64,000 nucleotides of DNA from Calonectria ilicicola. Lineage: Eukaryota > Ascomycota > Sordariomycetes > Hypocreales > Nectriaceae. The position numbers and the translations under genes were made by a program. The notes below the pieces were generated by a model that did not search any database, was not told where the DNA came from, and saw nothing but the letters and a program-made list of their open reading frames with translations. The stretch spans positions 6,200,001-6,264,000 of the forward strand of contig CP085826.1 of NCBI GenBank assembly GCA_020809705.1, in the 5' to 3' direction. Positions 50,482 through 61,000 of the stretch are shown here, piece after piece. Every line of letters starts with the position of its first letter. Positions within the stretch are counted from its first letter, which is position 1.

Positions 50482-51698
50482 TGATGGCAATGCCTACACT
50501 TTTACACAACACATCCTGTCACACTATGTTTTATTTCCTTGATGACAGGCCGCGAGGCCTAAAGTCATGTATTTGACCATATTCACTGCTTGAGGCGTTC
50601 AGGGAACAGCATAGTAAGGTGTCAATGGCGTTTGTCACTTTACCACTCTCTACATGTCACGTGGATTTAGACCAAAGAGTCATACATTTAATTTTCTTTT
50701 TTTTATTGCAACAGAAACAGGGAAACCCGAGGAGATCGGGCTCGGGCTCGGGCTCGAAGCTGAACACTACAAAGCCTAATGAAGGAGGGAGATGACGTGG
50801 CTAGGTACGGCTGGTAGCTGTCCATGAGCCGGCTGTTTCCTTGTCAGACGGGAGTTATGGCGCCACTTGTTACAGGACGGTAGTTTCTCACGCGGATCGA
50901 AAACCGGGCGGGCTGAACAAGTTGGACGAATGTTTTCTGAACTGACGGAACTCACGGGCTGGAGCGGAATTGGAGGAGGCGATGCGATGCGATGCTCATC
51001 AATTTCTTTTATCATTATATTTTTCTATGTTGTGGGATGTCTCTATAGCCGGACTAGTAAATAGCGAGATGCTCCAGCGTTACCTTTGACGTGGTCTGGA
51101 CTAATAATGCTCTGCCTCACACTTGTGCAACGTGAATTGGACGTATGTGGGAAAATGGAGACTAGCTGATTGTCGGGACAACGATGTCGAAAGAGGCAAG
51201 TAGATGCCCCTGATCGGGGAATTGGAGCCAATTTGGGCTAATTTGGGTCCAGAACCGTTGGGTTGGTCGGCCGCCACTATTTGTGTCAAGGCGCCATGGC
51301 TGAGGGCAGGTACAGGTACATGTACATATCTGGACCCTGACGAGGTTGATGGAACGCCACAGAACTCCTTCTGGATGCTGGAAACAAGCAAGCCCCCCAC
51401 GTCGTCCCCGCGTTTCCAGCCACAGAACACCCTCCTCGCACCCCACTTCGATAAGAGAGTGTGGCTCGTACCGTGGCTGGTTATCTCTCTGTCTTTCCTT
51501 TTTTTTTTTCTTCTTCGTCTTTCCCAACCATAATACGGTCTTGCAAGCAACCAGAGCCATTGCTGCATACACGGCTGATACTGCACCGCCAGCCTGGAGT
51601 GTTTCATACGAAAAGCTCGGCTCCGGTCAGTTCCGGGGCCTATATCGACGTTTCGATTCTCACGCACAACCTTTTCCGCAAGGCGATTCAGCAGCACC
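50482..51698. other. Intergenic region between BNI4 and DUS1
   Basis: About 1.2 kb on the upstream side of DUS1. It contains a pyrimidine-rich stretch at 51485-51530 and a short palindromic word caggtacaggtacatgtac near 51307-51325. No gene was recognised. Confidence 0.5.
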
Positions 51699-53273
51699 AT
51701 GACGTCCGACAAGGACCAGAGCCCCGCGGTGGAGCGGGCAACCAAGTTGCATGGAAGGGCCTTTTACGAGAGTATCGGGAGCCCGAAGTTTATTGTAGCC
51801 CCAATGGTAGACCAGTCCGAATTTGTACGAACCCCTTCAAGTACTTGTCCCATGTTTTGTCCTTGCGCTCACTGCTGTGATTCGTAGGCCTGGCGAATGC
51901 TCACACGATCATTTCTTTCCCCAACTGAACAATCTAGCCTTCTCGCTTATACACCCATGTTTCATGCCCGTCTGTATTCTGAAGAAGAAAAGTATCGAAA
52001 GGGCCATTTTCAACCTGTTCATTCCGATGGCTCAAAGCCTTGGTTGGACGGTAACCCGTCGATCGACCGACCACTCTTTGTTCAGTTCTGTGCCAACGAC
52101 CCCACGGCCCTGCTGTCTGCAGCCAAGCAGGTTGCCCCTTATTGTGACGCTGTCGATATAAACCTTGGATGTCCCCAGGGGATTGCGCGAAAAGGCCACT
52201 ACGGCGCGTTCCTCCAGGAGGACCAGGATCTCATCTTCCGATTGATCAACACCCTGCACAAGGAGCTCCCTGTTCCGGTAACAGCCAAGATTCGAATTCT
52301 GGAGACCAAGGAGGAGACTCTTGCGTATGCTAAGAATGTTCTAAGCGCGGGAGCATCCATCTTGACAGTCCACGGACGAAGAAGAGAGATGAAGGGACAT
52401 CTCACGGGCCTGGCTGATTGGAAGATGATTCGATTTTTGAGAGACAGCCTTCCCGCAGAGACAGTCATTTTCGCGAATGGAAATATTCTGCAGCATGGCG
52501 ACTTGGAAAGATGCTTGGAAGCAACAGGGGCGGATGGTATAATGAGCGCCGAGGGAAACCTGAGCGACCCGGCCATTTTTGCGAAGCCCCCACCGGCTGG
52601 TGAGGAAGGCCGAGAGTATTGGAGAGGAAAAGATGGACAGGGAGGTTGGAGAGTGGATGCTGTTTGTCGACGCTACATTAATATTCTTCATGAGCATGCT
52701 CTGGGAAGTACACCCCCTGAGCGTCGACCGTTGTTCATTCCTGGCGACGATACTGCCTGGATTACTGAAAGCGAGGAGGCTGAGGATGAGCCGGCTGCAA
52801 AGAAGAGAAAAGTATCAGGGAAGAAGCAAGAGCAGGGCCCCAACATGGGGGCTGTACAACCTCACCTTTTCCACCTCCTTAGACATTTTGTGTCTAAGCA
52901 CACTGACGTTCGAGATATGCTGGCAAGGAGCCGCGCAGGCGACATCGACTCGTACGAGCGCATTCTCCTGGAGGTGGAGCGCAAGGTTGCCGAAGGCCTT
53001 CTGGAGTACGAGCGTACGGATGGCGCAAATGTAGCGGTGCCGCCGCGCGAGGGCGAAGACCTCCCAGAGGATGTGAGCTCAGCGGGCACTATGGCACGCT
53101 GTGGACGCCCATGGTGGATTGCGCAGCCCATCATCCGGCCGCTGCCAAGCGAGGCACTGAAGAAGGGTGCCGTATCGCTCAAGAAGAAGGACAGGGAAAA
53201 GGTCGCTACAGAGAAGGATGAAGCTAAAAAGGAGGAAGATACCAAAGCAAAAGACGAGACCATCGCCAACTAA
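51699..53273 (+). CDS. DUS1: tRNA-dihydrouridine synthase, Dus1 family
   Basis: FMN-dependent reduction of uridine to dihydrouridine at positions 16/17 of the tRNA D loop, with NADPH. Two exons, 51699-51824 and 51888-53273, 503 residues; the start context is agcaccATGA. The TIM-barrel opens with FIVAPMVDQSEFAWR across the exon join, then YTPMFHARL and FVQFCANDP. The catalytic Cys is C137 in DINLGCPQGIARKGHYGAFL. ITVHGRRREMKGHLTGLADW and ETVIFANGNILQHGDLERC supply the FMN-phosphate side. The basic segment KKRKVSGKK (about residues 305-313) could be a nuclear signal. A helical C-terminal domain and a Lys/Glu-rich tail end the protein. Compared with yeast Dus1 (about 420 residues) it is longer because of these two charged extensions. 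Nothing is broken. Confidence 0.95.
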
Positions 53274-53692
53274 CCAGTAAACGTGCATGCGCATATAAGG
53301 TAACAGGGGGCGATAACCGCTCAAATAGACAAATAGACGATGGATAAACGTTATAGACGGATCAAGATATTGATGACTGATTGCATGGAAATACTATTGC
53401 TGGTGTAAATAAATAAAACGGATTGGTATTGCTAAACGCTATCTGGGGTTTTTATTGATGTTACTCTATGGAACATGCAATGATTTGTTATTTGTATTAA
53501 ACCGGATCGTCCTCCAAGTTGTAAGCACACTAAAATCACACAAGTCTGGTTTCTCAGGGCTCATTGGACAAGGAATGGTGCAAATAAGATAAGTGGCGGA
53601 AAATATGTATATTTCCCATACGATGAGGGAAGTGTTATGCTCATGGTATAAGTGAGTGTCACAATAATAACATGGCAATGACTGGGCCCAGC
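53274..53692. other. Convergent intergenic region
   Basis: 419 bp of A+T-rich sequence between the 3' ends of DUS1 (+) and the CCCH gene (-). The content fits two 3' untranslated regions. No gene is seen. Confidence 0.5.
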
Positions 53693-54776
53693 TTATCGGG
53701 ATATGATAAAGGGTGTAACCGTGGTACTAGACGCCTTGGATTTCTGAATGTCGGGGTAGTAGTACTGGAGATCGTTTAGCAGAAACAAATCGCCTAGATG
53801 AACCCCCGAGTCGGTTCTCTTGAGGGCACTCTTTGCCTGTGACTGCGATTGCGACTGCTGCTGCTGCTGCTTCTTTTTCTTCTTCTTCTTGTTCGTCTGC
53901 TTGGATTGCTCCCTTGGTTGTTCAATCGGCAGCTGGGGCTTCCTGGGCTGTTCCATCGGAAGGGGCAGCTGCTGGCTGCCGGGCGAGACGTGGATGATCT
54001 CGCGGAGCAGCTTCTTGAGCAGGCCGCCCGACTTGGCGTCGTTCTTGGGGAAGATCTTGCCCGTGCCGACGGTGTACTGTCGCAGCGTGTGCACCGACGG
54101 GAAGATTTTGACCTTTTTGCCCGTCACGGGGTGCTCCGTCAGGTCGCAGAGGTTCACGTGCGTGCGTTGCACAAGCTGGAGAATCGCCCGAACCTGTCAG
54201 CCGAGCTTCATTGCGGGAAGTCTTTTGGGCTGGAAGAAAGAAAGAAAGAAATACAAGAAAATAAAAGAGGGGAGGTGAGCAACATACCTTGCGGGCCTCC
54301 TTCAACGTGGTGGGCTCGCCGATGCCGAGGATTCGACATAGTCTCTGCCAGGCCTCGAGGCTCTTGTCGTCTGTGCCGTAGGCGTAGTTGAACTGTTCCA
54401 CCATGGCCGTCTGGAACTGCGCCTTTGCGGCCTCTCTCTTGCGCTCGTGTTCTCTGCCGCCCCAGTTCATGTGCCGCATCAGATGTCGGAACTGGTCCCA
54501 GAAGGAGCTGTTTCGCTGGAAGCTGAAGGTGGGATAGCGTGCGAAGAAGGCATCAATGGGCTCGAGGGGAACACCTTCATCTCGAGTTTCCTGTGAACGA
54601 GGAGACGATGATGAAGACGAGGTGTTGACTCGGATATGGGCGAACTTGCAGCTGTCACCGTAGGAACAAGTGCCATTCTCTTTGAACTGGCGACACGGCT
54701 TTTCGTCCGTCCCGGCTACGGGAGGGCTCCTTTTGTCCTTTTTGTTCTTGGCCCACTTCTTCTTGCTGGAAGCCAT
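53693..54776 (-). CDS. CCCH zinc-finger protein
   Basis: Two exons on the minus strand, 54776-54288 and 54193-53693, joined in phase, 329 residues. The intron (gtatgt...gctgacag) is pyrimidine-rich near its 5' half. A very basic start (MASSKKKWAKNKKDKR) precedes one C-x8-C-x5-C-x3-H finger at C28, C37, C43 and H47, the type that binds single-stranded RNA. A helical domain at about residues 85-165 has FFARYPTFSFQRNSSFWDQF and EAWQRLCRILGIGEPTTLKE. It continues after the intron as VRAILQLVQRTHVNLCDL and FPSVHTLRQYTVGTGKIFPK, and this arrangement resembles a conserved fungal CCCH family without a named role. Low-complexity Lys and Gln runs (about residues 255-275) precede the C-terminus. RNA binding is inferred from the finger only. 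Confidence 0.85.
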
Positions 54777-55354
54777 GATGGGCGATGATGATAATGACGA
54801 TGATTATGGAGCAAGCAAGACGTGGGGGAAGCAACAAAGGGGAGAAAAGGACGACGCCGACGATGATGACGAGCTAGACACACTGCAAGCGCAGATGGCA
54901 GAGACTCGATGGAGCTACCTCCTGGCTTTTATGGGGGGACTCGAACGAGCCCATTGGATATGGCCAGCGATCCGGAGAGAGGTAGTAATTAGCGGTACAG
55001 ATGCATTAACACGCGAGACTGTTGGTAGCAAGCGACCAACCGCGGGTCGCATCGCATGCAGCCTACTTCGCCACTGCATCGGGCACCTGTTTTAGGCTGC
55101 CATCCGGTTCATGAATCGTGCAGCCGGGCCACAAGCACAGGCACAGAATGAATGAATGAGCACGCCATGCCTTGTCTTTTGCACCGTTTCATTTGCTTTG
55201 ATCTGATCTGAGCAGGAATTATAGTCACTAGTTCTTCCTTCATCTTGCCCCGGCCTGCCGATGCCCCACACCCGGACCTAAGGCCCCGCTCCGCCTCCGG
55301 GGAACCATATCATCATGTCTGGGACAATAGACGCCATGTGTGTACTTGCTATCA
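54777..55354. other. Intergenic region with a GAT-rich patch
   Basis: 578 bp between two minus-strand genes. The first 100 bases upstream of the CCCH gene are an imperfect GAT/GAC-rich patch (54774-54880) probably in its leader or promoter. No gene is seen. Confidence 0.5.
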
Positions 55355-56155
55355 TTACAGGTGAGCCTTGGGATTAGCCTGGGGTGAAGCGTTCTCAGCC
55401 TTGCTCTCGACCTTGTCAGCGTGGCCTTGCGGGTCGTCGTCTTGGGCCTTTTCGGCACGGCCTCCTCCTCCAGGCCCATCACTGGAACCATCACCCTCTC
55501 CGCCCTCTGACTGTCCCGCCGTGCCGCCCTCCCCCGGCTCTCCGTCTTTGTCCTTGCCTCTTCTCCCCATCAACCTCGAAATCAATGCCCCGGCGCTCCC
55601 GGTCCCAACAGCGGCCGCAGACACAGCCGAGTGAACAGCAGCGATGCCATAGCCGCCAGCCCCGGCGCTTTGCAGAGTCGCAAACAAGCTGGGGGCCACG
55701 ACGCTTCCGATGCCACTCTGGGCGCCTGCAGCGGCAGAACCTGCATCCCTCTTGTCAGCGCTGAGAACAGGATGGTGAATGCGCGCCCTCCTCGCAGTGG
55801 AGCACGAACCTGCAATTATACCATTTGCCCCAAACCCCACGGCAGTGAGGGCTGGCCCCGCCACCAGAGCTGGAACCACAGCAATGGCGGCCACGGTGCC
55901 AAAGCCGGCGGCTTGGATAGGATGGGCGTTGACCCAATCGCGAGCCTGTATACGACCGTGTTAGCCGGCGGCACGCTGCCCGCCCAATTTCGCAATTGCT
56001 CCCCTCACCTGGCCAAAGTAGCCGCCACCACCTTCTTGATTGTTTTGCTCGTCTTGGCCCGGCGGGCCGAGCATGTCTTCTTGCTCGGGCATGTCTGAGG
56101 ACATGGACAGGGAATCAGAGGGAATGTCGTCGACGCTGTCGTTGGGATCCGCCAT
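55355..56155 (-). CDS. IFI6/IFI27 (FAM14, Ifi-6-16) family protein, larger copy
   Basis: Three exons on the minus strand: 56155-56009, 55945-55810 and 55740-55355, in phase, 222 residues. The N-terminal 48 residues are acidic and disordered. Residues about 55-140 are the hydrophobic Gly/Ala-rich Ifi-6-16 domain: VVPALVAGPALTAVGFGANG, then IIAGSAAAGAQSGIGS, VVAPSLFATLQSAGAGGYG and a further small-residue helix. The GFG-x-x-G-I-x-A-G-S-x-A and SLFATLQSAGxxG blocks define the family. The C-terminal 75 residues are Gly/Glu/Asp/Lys-rich and acidic. Animal members are small interferon-induced membrane proteins, several in mitochondria or the nuclear envelope and linked to cell death; fungal members have no established role. 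A second, shorter member starts 857 bp upstream on the same strand. Confidence 0.9.
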
Positions 56156-56674
56156 GGCTGCCTTGTCGCTGTCCTTCTTCTTCTTTGCTATTATATATTT
56201 TCTAGACGAGGGGAGAAAAGAGAGAGCCGGGCTGTTGATTTGTTTGGACGACCAACAGCGGAACGAAGCAGCCGATTGCCACGGATCATGGGCAAATGCA
56301 AGGTGCGGACATGTGAATGGAGATCAAACGCGGCTGCCCCTCATACGAATGCGGCCATCCCACCCTTTTGTACACTTGGAGACGGCTGACGCCTGGTCTG
56401 ACCAACCGCCAACCAACCAACAACCTTGGCCATTATGCTTGGCCGCGGCCTCAAAGCTGAAATGGGGGCCAACAAAACACGAATTGTAAGAGAAGGCCAA
56501 TTATAGACACAATATCGAACTGTTGGGTTCGCAATAGTGGGTATATTTTATTTGTCCTTGCGTTTATCGCATGAGGTGTCAACCAATTACTTGGGGGCCT
56601 ATCCCCGCTGTGCTCTATCTCCTTCCAAACTGGCTTTTCCTTGCATCCCGTCCGAAGTGTTTAGCCATTTCCAA
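56156..56674. other. Intergenic between the two IFI-like genes
   Basis: 519 bp between the larger IFI-like gene and the 3' end of the smaller one. It would hold the promoter of the larger copy. No reading frame or repeat of note was seen. Confidence 0.5.
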
Positions 56675-57012
56675 CTAAGACAATGCTGCAAGAACTACAG
56701 CAGTCATTCCGAGAATCGTTGCTGAACCACGCACTACCTGTTCGCCAGCTCCTGTCATCCCCATGCTCGTGAGTGTAGAAAAGAGAGAGCCAGGTGGAAC
56801 ATTTCCGATTCTCCTCTGAATTTCGCAAGCGCGTGAGCCTGAATCCAAACAACATTAGCATCAGAGAAAACTTGATCAAGAGAGATGGCCGGACCTTTCA
56901 CAACGCCCGTCTTTCCGAACCCAAAGATGTGAAGGACGGATCCAGTTGGAAATGCCATCATGATAGCACTCGCTCCAAAGAGGCTAGAAATTGTTCGCGT
57001 TGCGACAGGCAT
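56675..57012 (-). CDS. IFI6/IFI27 (FAM14) family protein, small copy
   Basis: Easily missed because neither exon is long. Two exons on the minus strand, 57012-56895 and 56838-56675, with a 56-nt intron (gtccgg...gattcag), join in phase to give 93 residues. Exon 1 gives FPTGSVLHIFGFGKTGVVKG and exon 2 continues SRACEIQRRIGNVPPGSLF, then STLTSMGMTGAGEQVV and a terminal hydrophobic segment ILGMTAVVLAALS. Both family blocks are present (GFGxxGVxxGS and GNVxxGSLFSTLxSxGMTGAG) and line up with those of the larger copy at 55355-56155. It has almost no N-terminal or C-terminal extension, so it is close to the animal IFI27 length. The gtccgg donor is non-standard at positions 3-6, so the splice should be verified. 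Function is unknown. Confidence 0.75.
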
Positions 57013-57288
57013 GGCGGGAAATTCACGGTCTAGTGTGCTGTCGAAAACTGGCGAAAGTTGTTGTAGGAATCGTGCCGCTTATTAGTTGTCCTCGCATACA
57101 AGCTATTTATGCTGGAGGCCAACCGCCCGACCTGCTGACGTGGAACACCTACTGAGCAACGACATATTGATTCGATGAGCGTAGCAAAACTTGGAGACAT
57201 AAAAATGGAATTTATCATAAAGATCTATCGAGGCAGTGAGAGGTCGCTTGCGCATGGCCACTGGCTTTTTGTCCAATTCAAGTACCCG

Positions 57289-57549
57289 AATAGGAACCCC
57301 CCTTACGTCCACAACGGCCTCTCCTATCGGGCAAACTACGGTTCTGGTCTCCGCATCATCGCCGCGCGCTCCCTGAGCACCGACAGCACCGGTCGCGGTA
57401 TCCGGGATGTCGGCTTCTTCGACTGCTATCCCGAGGATGACAGCGTCGGTGGACGTGCCGCGTTCACGGGCACCTGGAGCGTGTATCCGTACTTCAGGTC
57501 AGGACTTATCCTCCTCAACAGCATTGAGCGGGGCATTTTCTCACTTAGG
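57289..57549 (+). pseudogene. 3' remnant of a choice-of-anchor-B family gene
   Basis: An open frame here encodes NPPYVHNGLSYRANYGSGLR, then an Arg/Ser/Thr stretch, FFDCYPEDDSVGGRAAFTGT and WSVYPYFRSGLILLNSIERG followed by IFSL. These blocks are the C-terminal end of secreted fungal choice-of-anchor-B (LVIVD-repeat) proteins, which normally have several hundred more residues before them and a signal peptide. Upstream of 57289 the frame turns to unrelated sequence and I find no other parts. After IFSLR the frame runs 20 residues into non-conserved sequence. The surviving block itself has no stop or frameshift, so the loss of the rest was probably by deletion or rearrangement, not slow decay. 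I recognise the family from its C-terminal motif only. Confidence 0.6.
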
Positions 57550-57561
57550 TACCTATACTGG

Positions 57562-58048
57562 TTAGGTAGAGAAGCTGCAGCACACGGTGGCTGCTCCGTA
57601 CTGTCAGGACTTGGATGGCGGTCTCGCCTGGAGAACCACCACCAAGATTAGATATAAACCGATTTCTGCTGCCTAATGAGATCAATTACATTCCAATGCG
57701 CTGGATCTACGGGTCTTGTAACGCTATCTTCTCCATTGTAAGGTAACAATAATCTTTTGCGTGTACGGCTGGAGTGCTGCATCAGATGCCTCACGATGCT
57801 TCACTCTCACCATGACGCTATTCATATCGTTCCGCGACTCGGGACGTTCTAATCGTCGATTATGATTATAAGCATCTCTTCCAGGTATTTTAAGGGTTTC
57901 TACCCATCTAACAAGCTTATTACCAGTGACTTTGCATTCCCAACCCAGGCGAAGTGATACTTCTGGGGAGAGCCTAGCAAATACAATTCCATGATCTTAT
58001 GCTGTCTGAACAGTAGTCCTTATCACCCAAACTCCTCAGTAATCCAAT
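57562..58048. other. Intergenic region
   Basis: 487 bp of A+T-rich sequence between the remnant and the 3' end of the peroxidase-P450 gene. No gene was recognised. Confidence 0.5.
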
Positions 58049-61000
58049 CTACGCACTCGTCCTATACACGGTCACAGGAACCTCCTTCCGGGTAACAACG
58101 CCCGCGTGGTACTCATACTTCTCATCATCGCCCAGCCCCGTCCGCGCCGGCTCAAATTTATATCGCTCAAGCACCTCCTTCATCATGATGCAGATAGCCT
58201 CCTGTGTGAACCACCGTCCCGGACAAGTATGAGGCCCCTTGAGCCCCCAGGTGATGAACTCCTTGCTACCAATATCAGGCCCAGAGTTGAGGAATCTCTG
58301 CGGATTGTACTGCTTCGCATCGGGGCCATAGTTCTCAGGCATACGGTGCGAGTAGAAGGAGCTCAGTGTCGCAACTTGCCCTGGAGGCAGTTTGACGCTT
58401 GGGTCGGAGGCAAGGGCGAGGTCGTGGGGGGATGAGATGATGCGGGCTGGACCAGACGCGGGACCGCAGAGCCGGATCGACTCGAACATTGCTGCGCGAA
58501 GGAGGGCCCAAGGTGATGAATCCGTCCTGGTGAAGGTGTTGAGAGTGGAGAGGTCAGCTCTGGCAGGTCTGGAAAGAGACGAGTTGATTTTGTCTGCAAG
58601 CCCGGGCACGTCGATCATATCAAGCAGCGTGGAGAGCAGGGTGATCTGCAGGTTGCGCAGGCCGATCCAGACGGTAATGGTGACGAGATCTGCGGCGCGC
58701 TTGTCGTCATCAACGATGTCGAGGATGAAGCTCATAAAGTCGATGAGTTCGTCCCCTGTTTCAGCACCAGCTGCAGCGCCGTTGAGCTGCTTCTTCTCTT
58801 CGAGCTCAGCGCGGCGCTTGGCGATAATAGGCAGAAAGACCTTTCGGAACTTGTTGTATCCTTTATTCATAGGAATATTCGCAATAAAGCTCATCCACGA
58901 CGGCAGCAATGAGCCCAGTCCAATGACTTTGTCGACCTGCTCGTTGAACTCGAGAAACATGTTAATAAGCTCTGGATGCTCATATGCTTCAGGACCGACC
59001 ATGCATCTTGCGCAAACACTCGTGATGTACTGGTTGATGTAGGCCGTTAGACCTTCCGAGTACACATGTGAGTTGGAAGTTGCGGGAACAAGAGGATTAG
59101 TCTCCAGGAACCGAGTTGCAGCGGCTTGCATTGTGCGTCCAATCTGCTGTACTGTTGAGGGATCGCCAAGATGGGTCCGTATCAGGTTCGTGTGCTATTG
59201 AGACAACGTGAGTCAGTTGCGAAGCTTGTCAGGGAACCTCCATCCTGGAACCCATGAACTTACCAAGTTGCTAGCAAAGTTCACCTTGCGCAAGATAATG
59301 GGCATATTGACAGCCTCAAAAAGCTTGCTGAGGTTGAACTTCATCTCGTAAGGAGCATCGTCAATCATGCTCTGAATGTCCTTGGGATCGGAGATGACAT
59401 AGTGCGTCAGCGATGCAAGATGTATGCCAAAGACGCTCGGACCTGAGCGGTCGCCAAACTTCCGGAATCCTTCAAGCACGACCGCCTTGGCATCTTTCTG
59501 GAAGTCAAGCGCCTTGCCCAAGAATGGCAGACCACCGAGAACCTTGGGGTATCCTCTTGTTACGGCGTTGATCTTGTTGTACAGCCAAACAGTGATGATC
59601 ACGGCAGCAATTGTAGCAATGATCTCTACGTAGTGAATCTTGATGAGCGATAGCATCACTTCGACACCGGTCGATAGCAAAAGCCTGATGTCGACGCCGC
59701 TCGCGGGGAGAGCGCAGAGAAGCGGGTTGGTCTTCTCATCCATTGGGAACAGAGGGTTCTTCTGAAGACAGTTGATCTCGCTGTTCTCTGTGACGAGGCG
59801 CCAGAGCAAGTTTTGGCCATGGGCCTGGAAATCGAGCTCGGCCATCCAGTAGTCATCGTAGAAGCGAGCATTGGGGAAAGCCTCGTTCTCGACAGGCTTC
59901 CAGAGGAGCTCCTCAAGCGCATTGCTTGGGTGGCAGTCCCAGGGTTTATCCACAAGTAGGCAACGCATCGCGGCGAACCCAATCGAGAAGCGGTCCGAGT
60001 TGCCCATGCTGATCAGACTGAACAAGCTGATGATCAGGGATGAGGTGGGTATAGTGGCGTGCGGGAACATGGTCTCGTCGAGCTGGCAGCCAACTACGAG
60101 ATCAACCTCGTCAGGGTTCTTATAGAGTCTCTTGAGCTCTGCAACCATCTTTGGGTCTGACGAGAAGTCTTCGAATCTCTTTCGGATGGGCACCTTGACT
60201 TCTGGCGGCTCTTGGCCTGGGTTGCCCTTGTTGTACGCGGCAAAGTACTCGTTGAAAGTGGGCAATCCCTGCTCGCGTTCGTGGACAATGGACCAGACCA
60301 CAATGTCGAAAGGAGATCCTTTGTACTTGCCTGCAGATCGGAAGTCTTCTTCAACTCCACTCTTGAAGTTGGGGATGGAGGAAGCGACAGTGCCACGCAT
60401 GATGTTCTCCAGCCCAGCATCGATGAATCCTGTCGCATTGAAGGCCGTGGCGAAAAGATTCTGGTCCCACATTGTGTTGTTGAGCGCATCTTTGATGGGG
60501 AATGTCTTGACGATGAACTCATGGAAGCGGTAGACGACAGCCATCTCAGCGCTCACAACCGTAGGCTTCCCCTCTTTCGTGACGAGGGGCCAGGGGTAGT
60601 TGTTGGCTGGATTGATCTCTAACCAGCTGCTACCAGACATCTCGCGGTACAGAGGGAAACCATCATCGTTTGGCCATGGCATGTTCTTGAAGTAAGCCAT
60701 CTGATAGGCATTCCCGATCAGTGCGAATTTGGCAGACATGAGCAGGCGGACCGTCTGGTAAATCTCCTCGTCATCGTACGCCTGCTTCTTAGCCTTCAGC
60801 AGGTCACACATGCGGTTGTGTTCGCGCAGAAGCAGAGTGTGGACACCGAGCATGATCCAGTCTTCGTTGGTGCGAGGGTCGCCACCTGCGAAGAGGGCCT
60901 CTGGGCTGACTCCAGGTCTGGTCTGCACTGGCACGCCCATGCTATTGAATGGTAGGTACGAGGCAGCCTTCTTCGTGCCTTGGGCTTGGACCTCTTGTGT

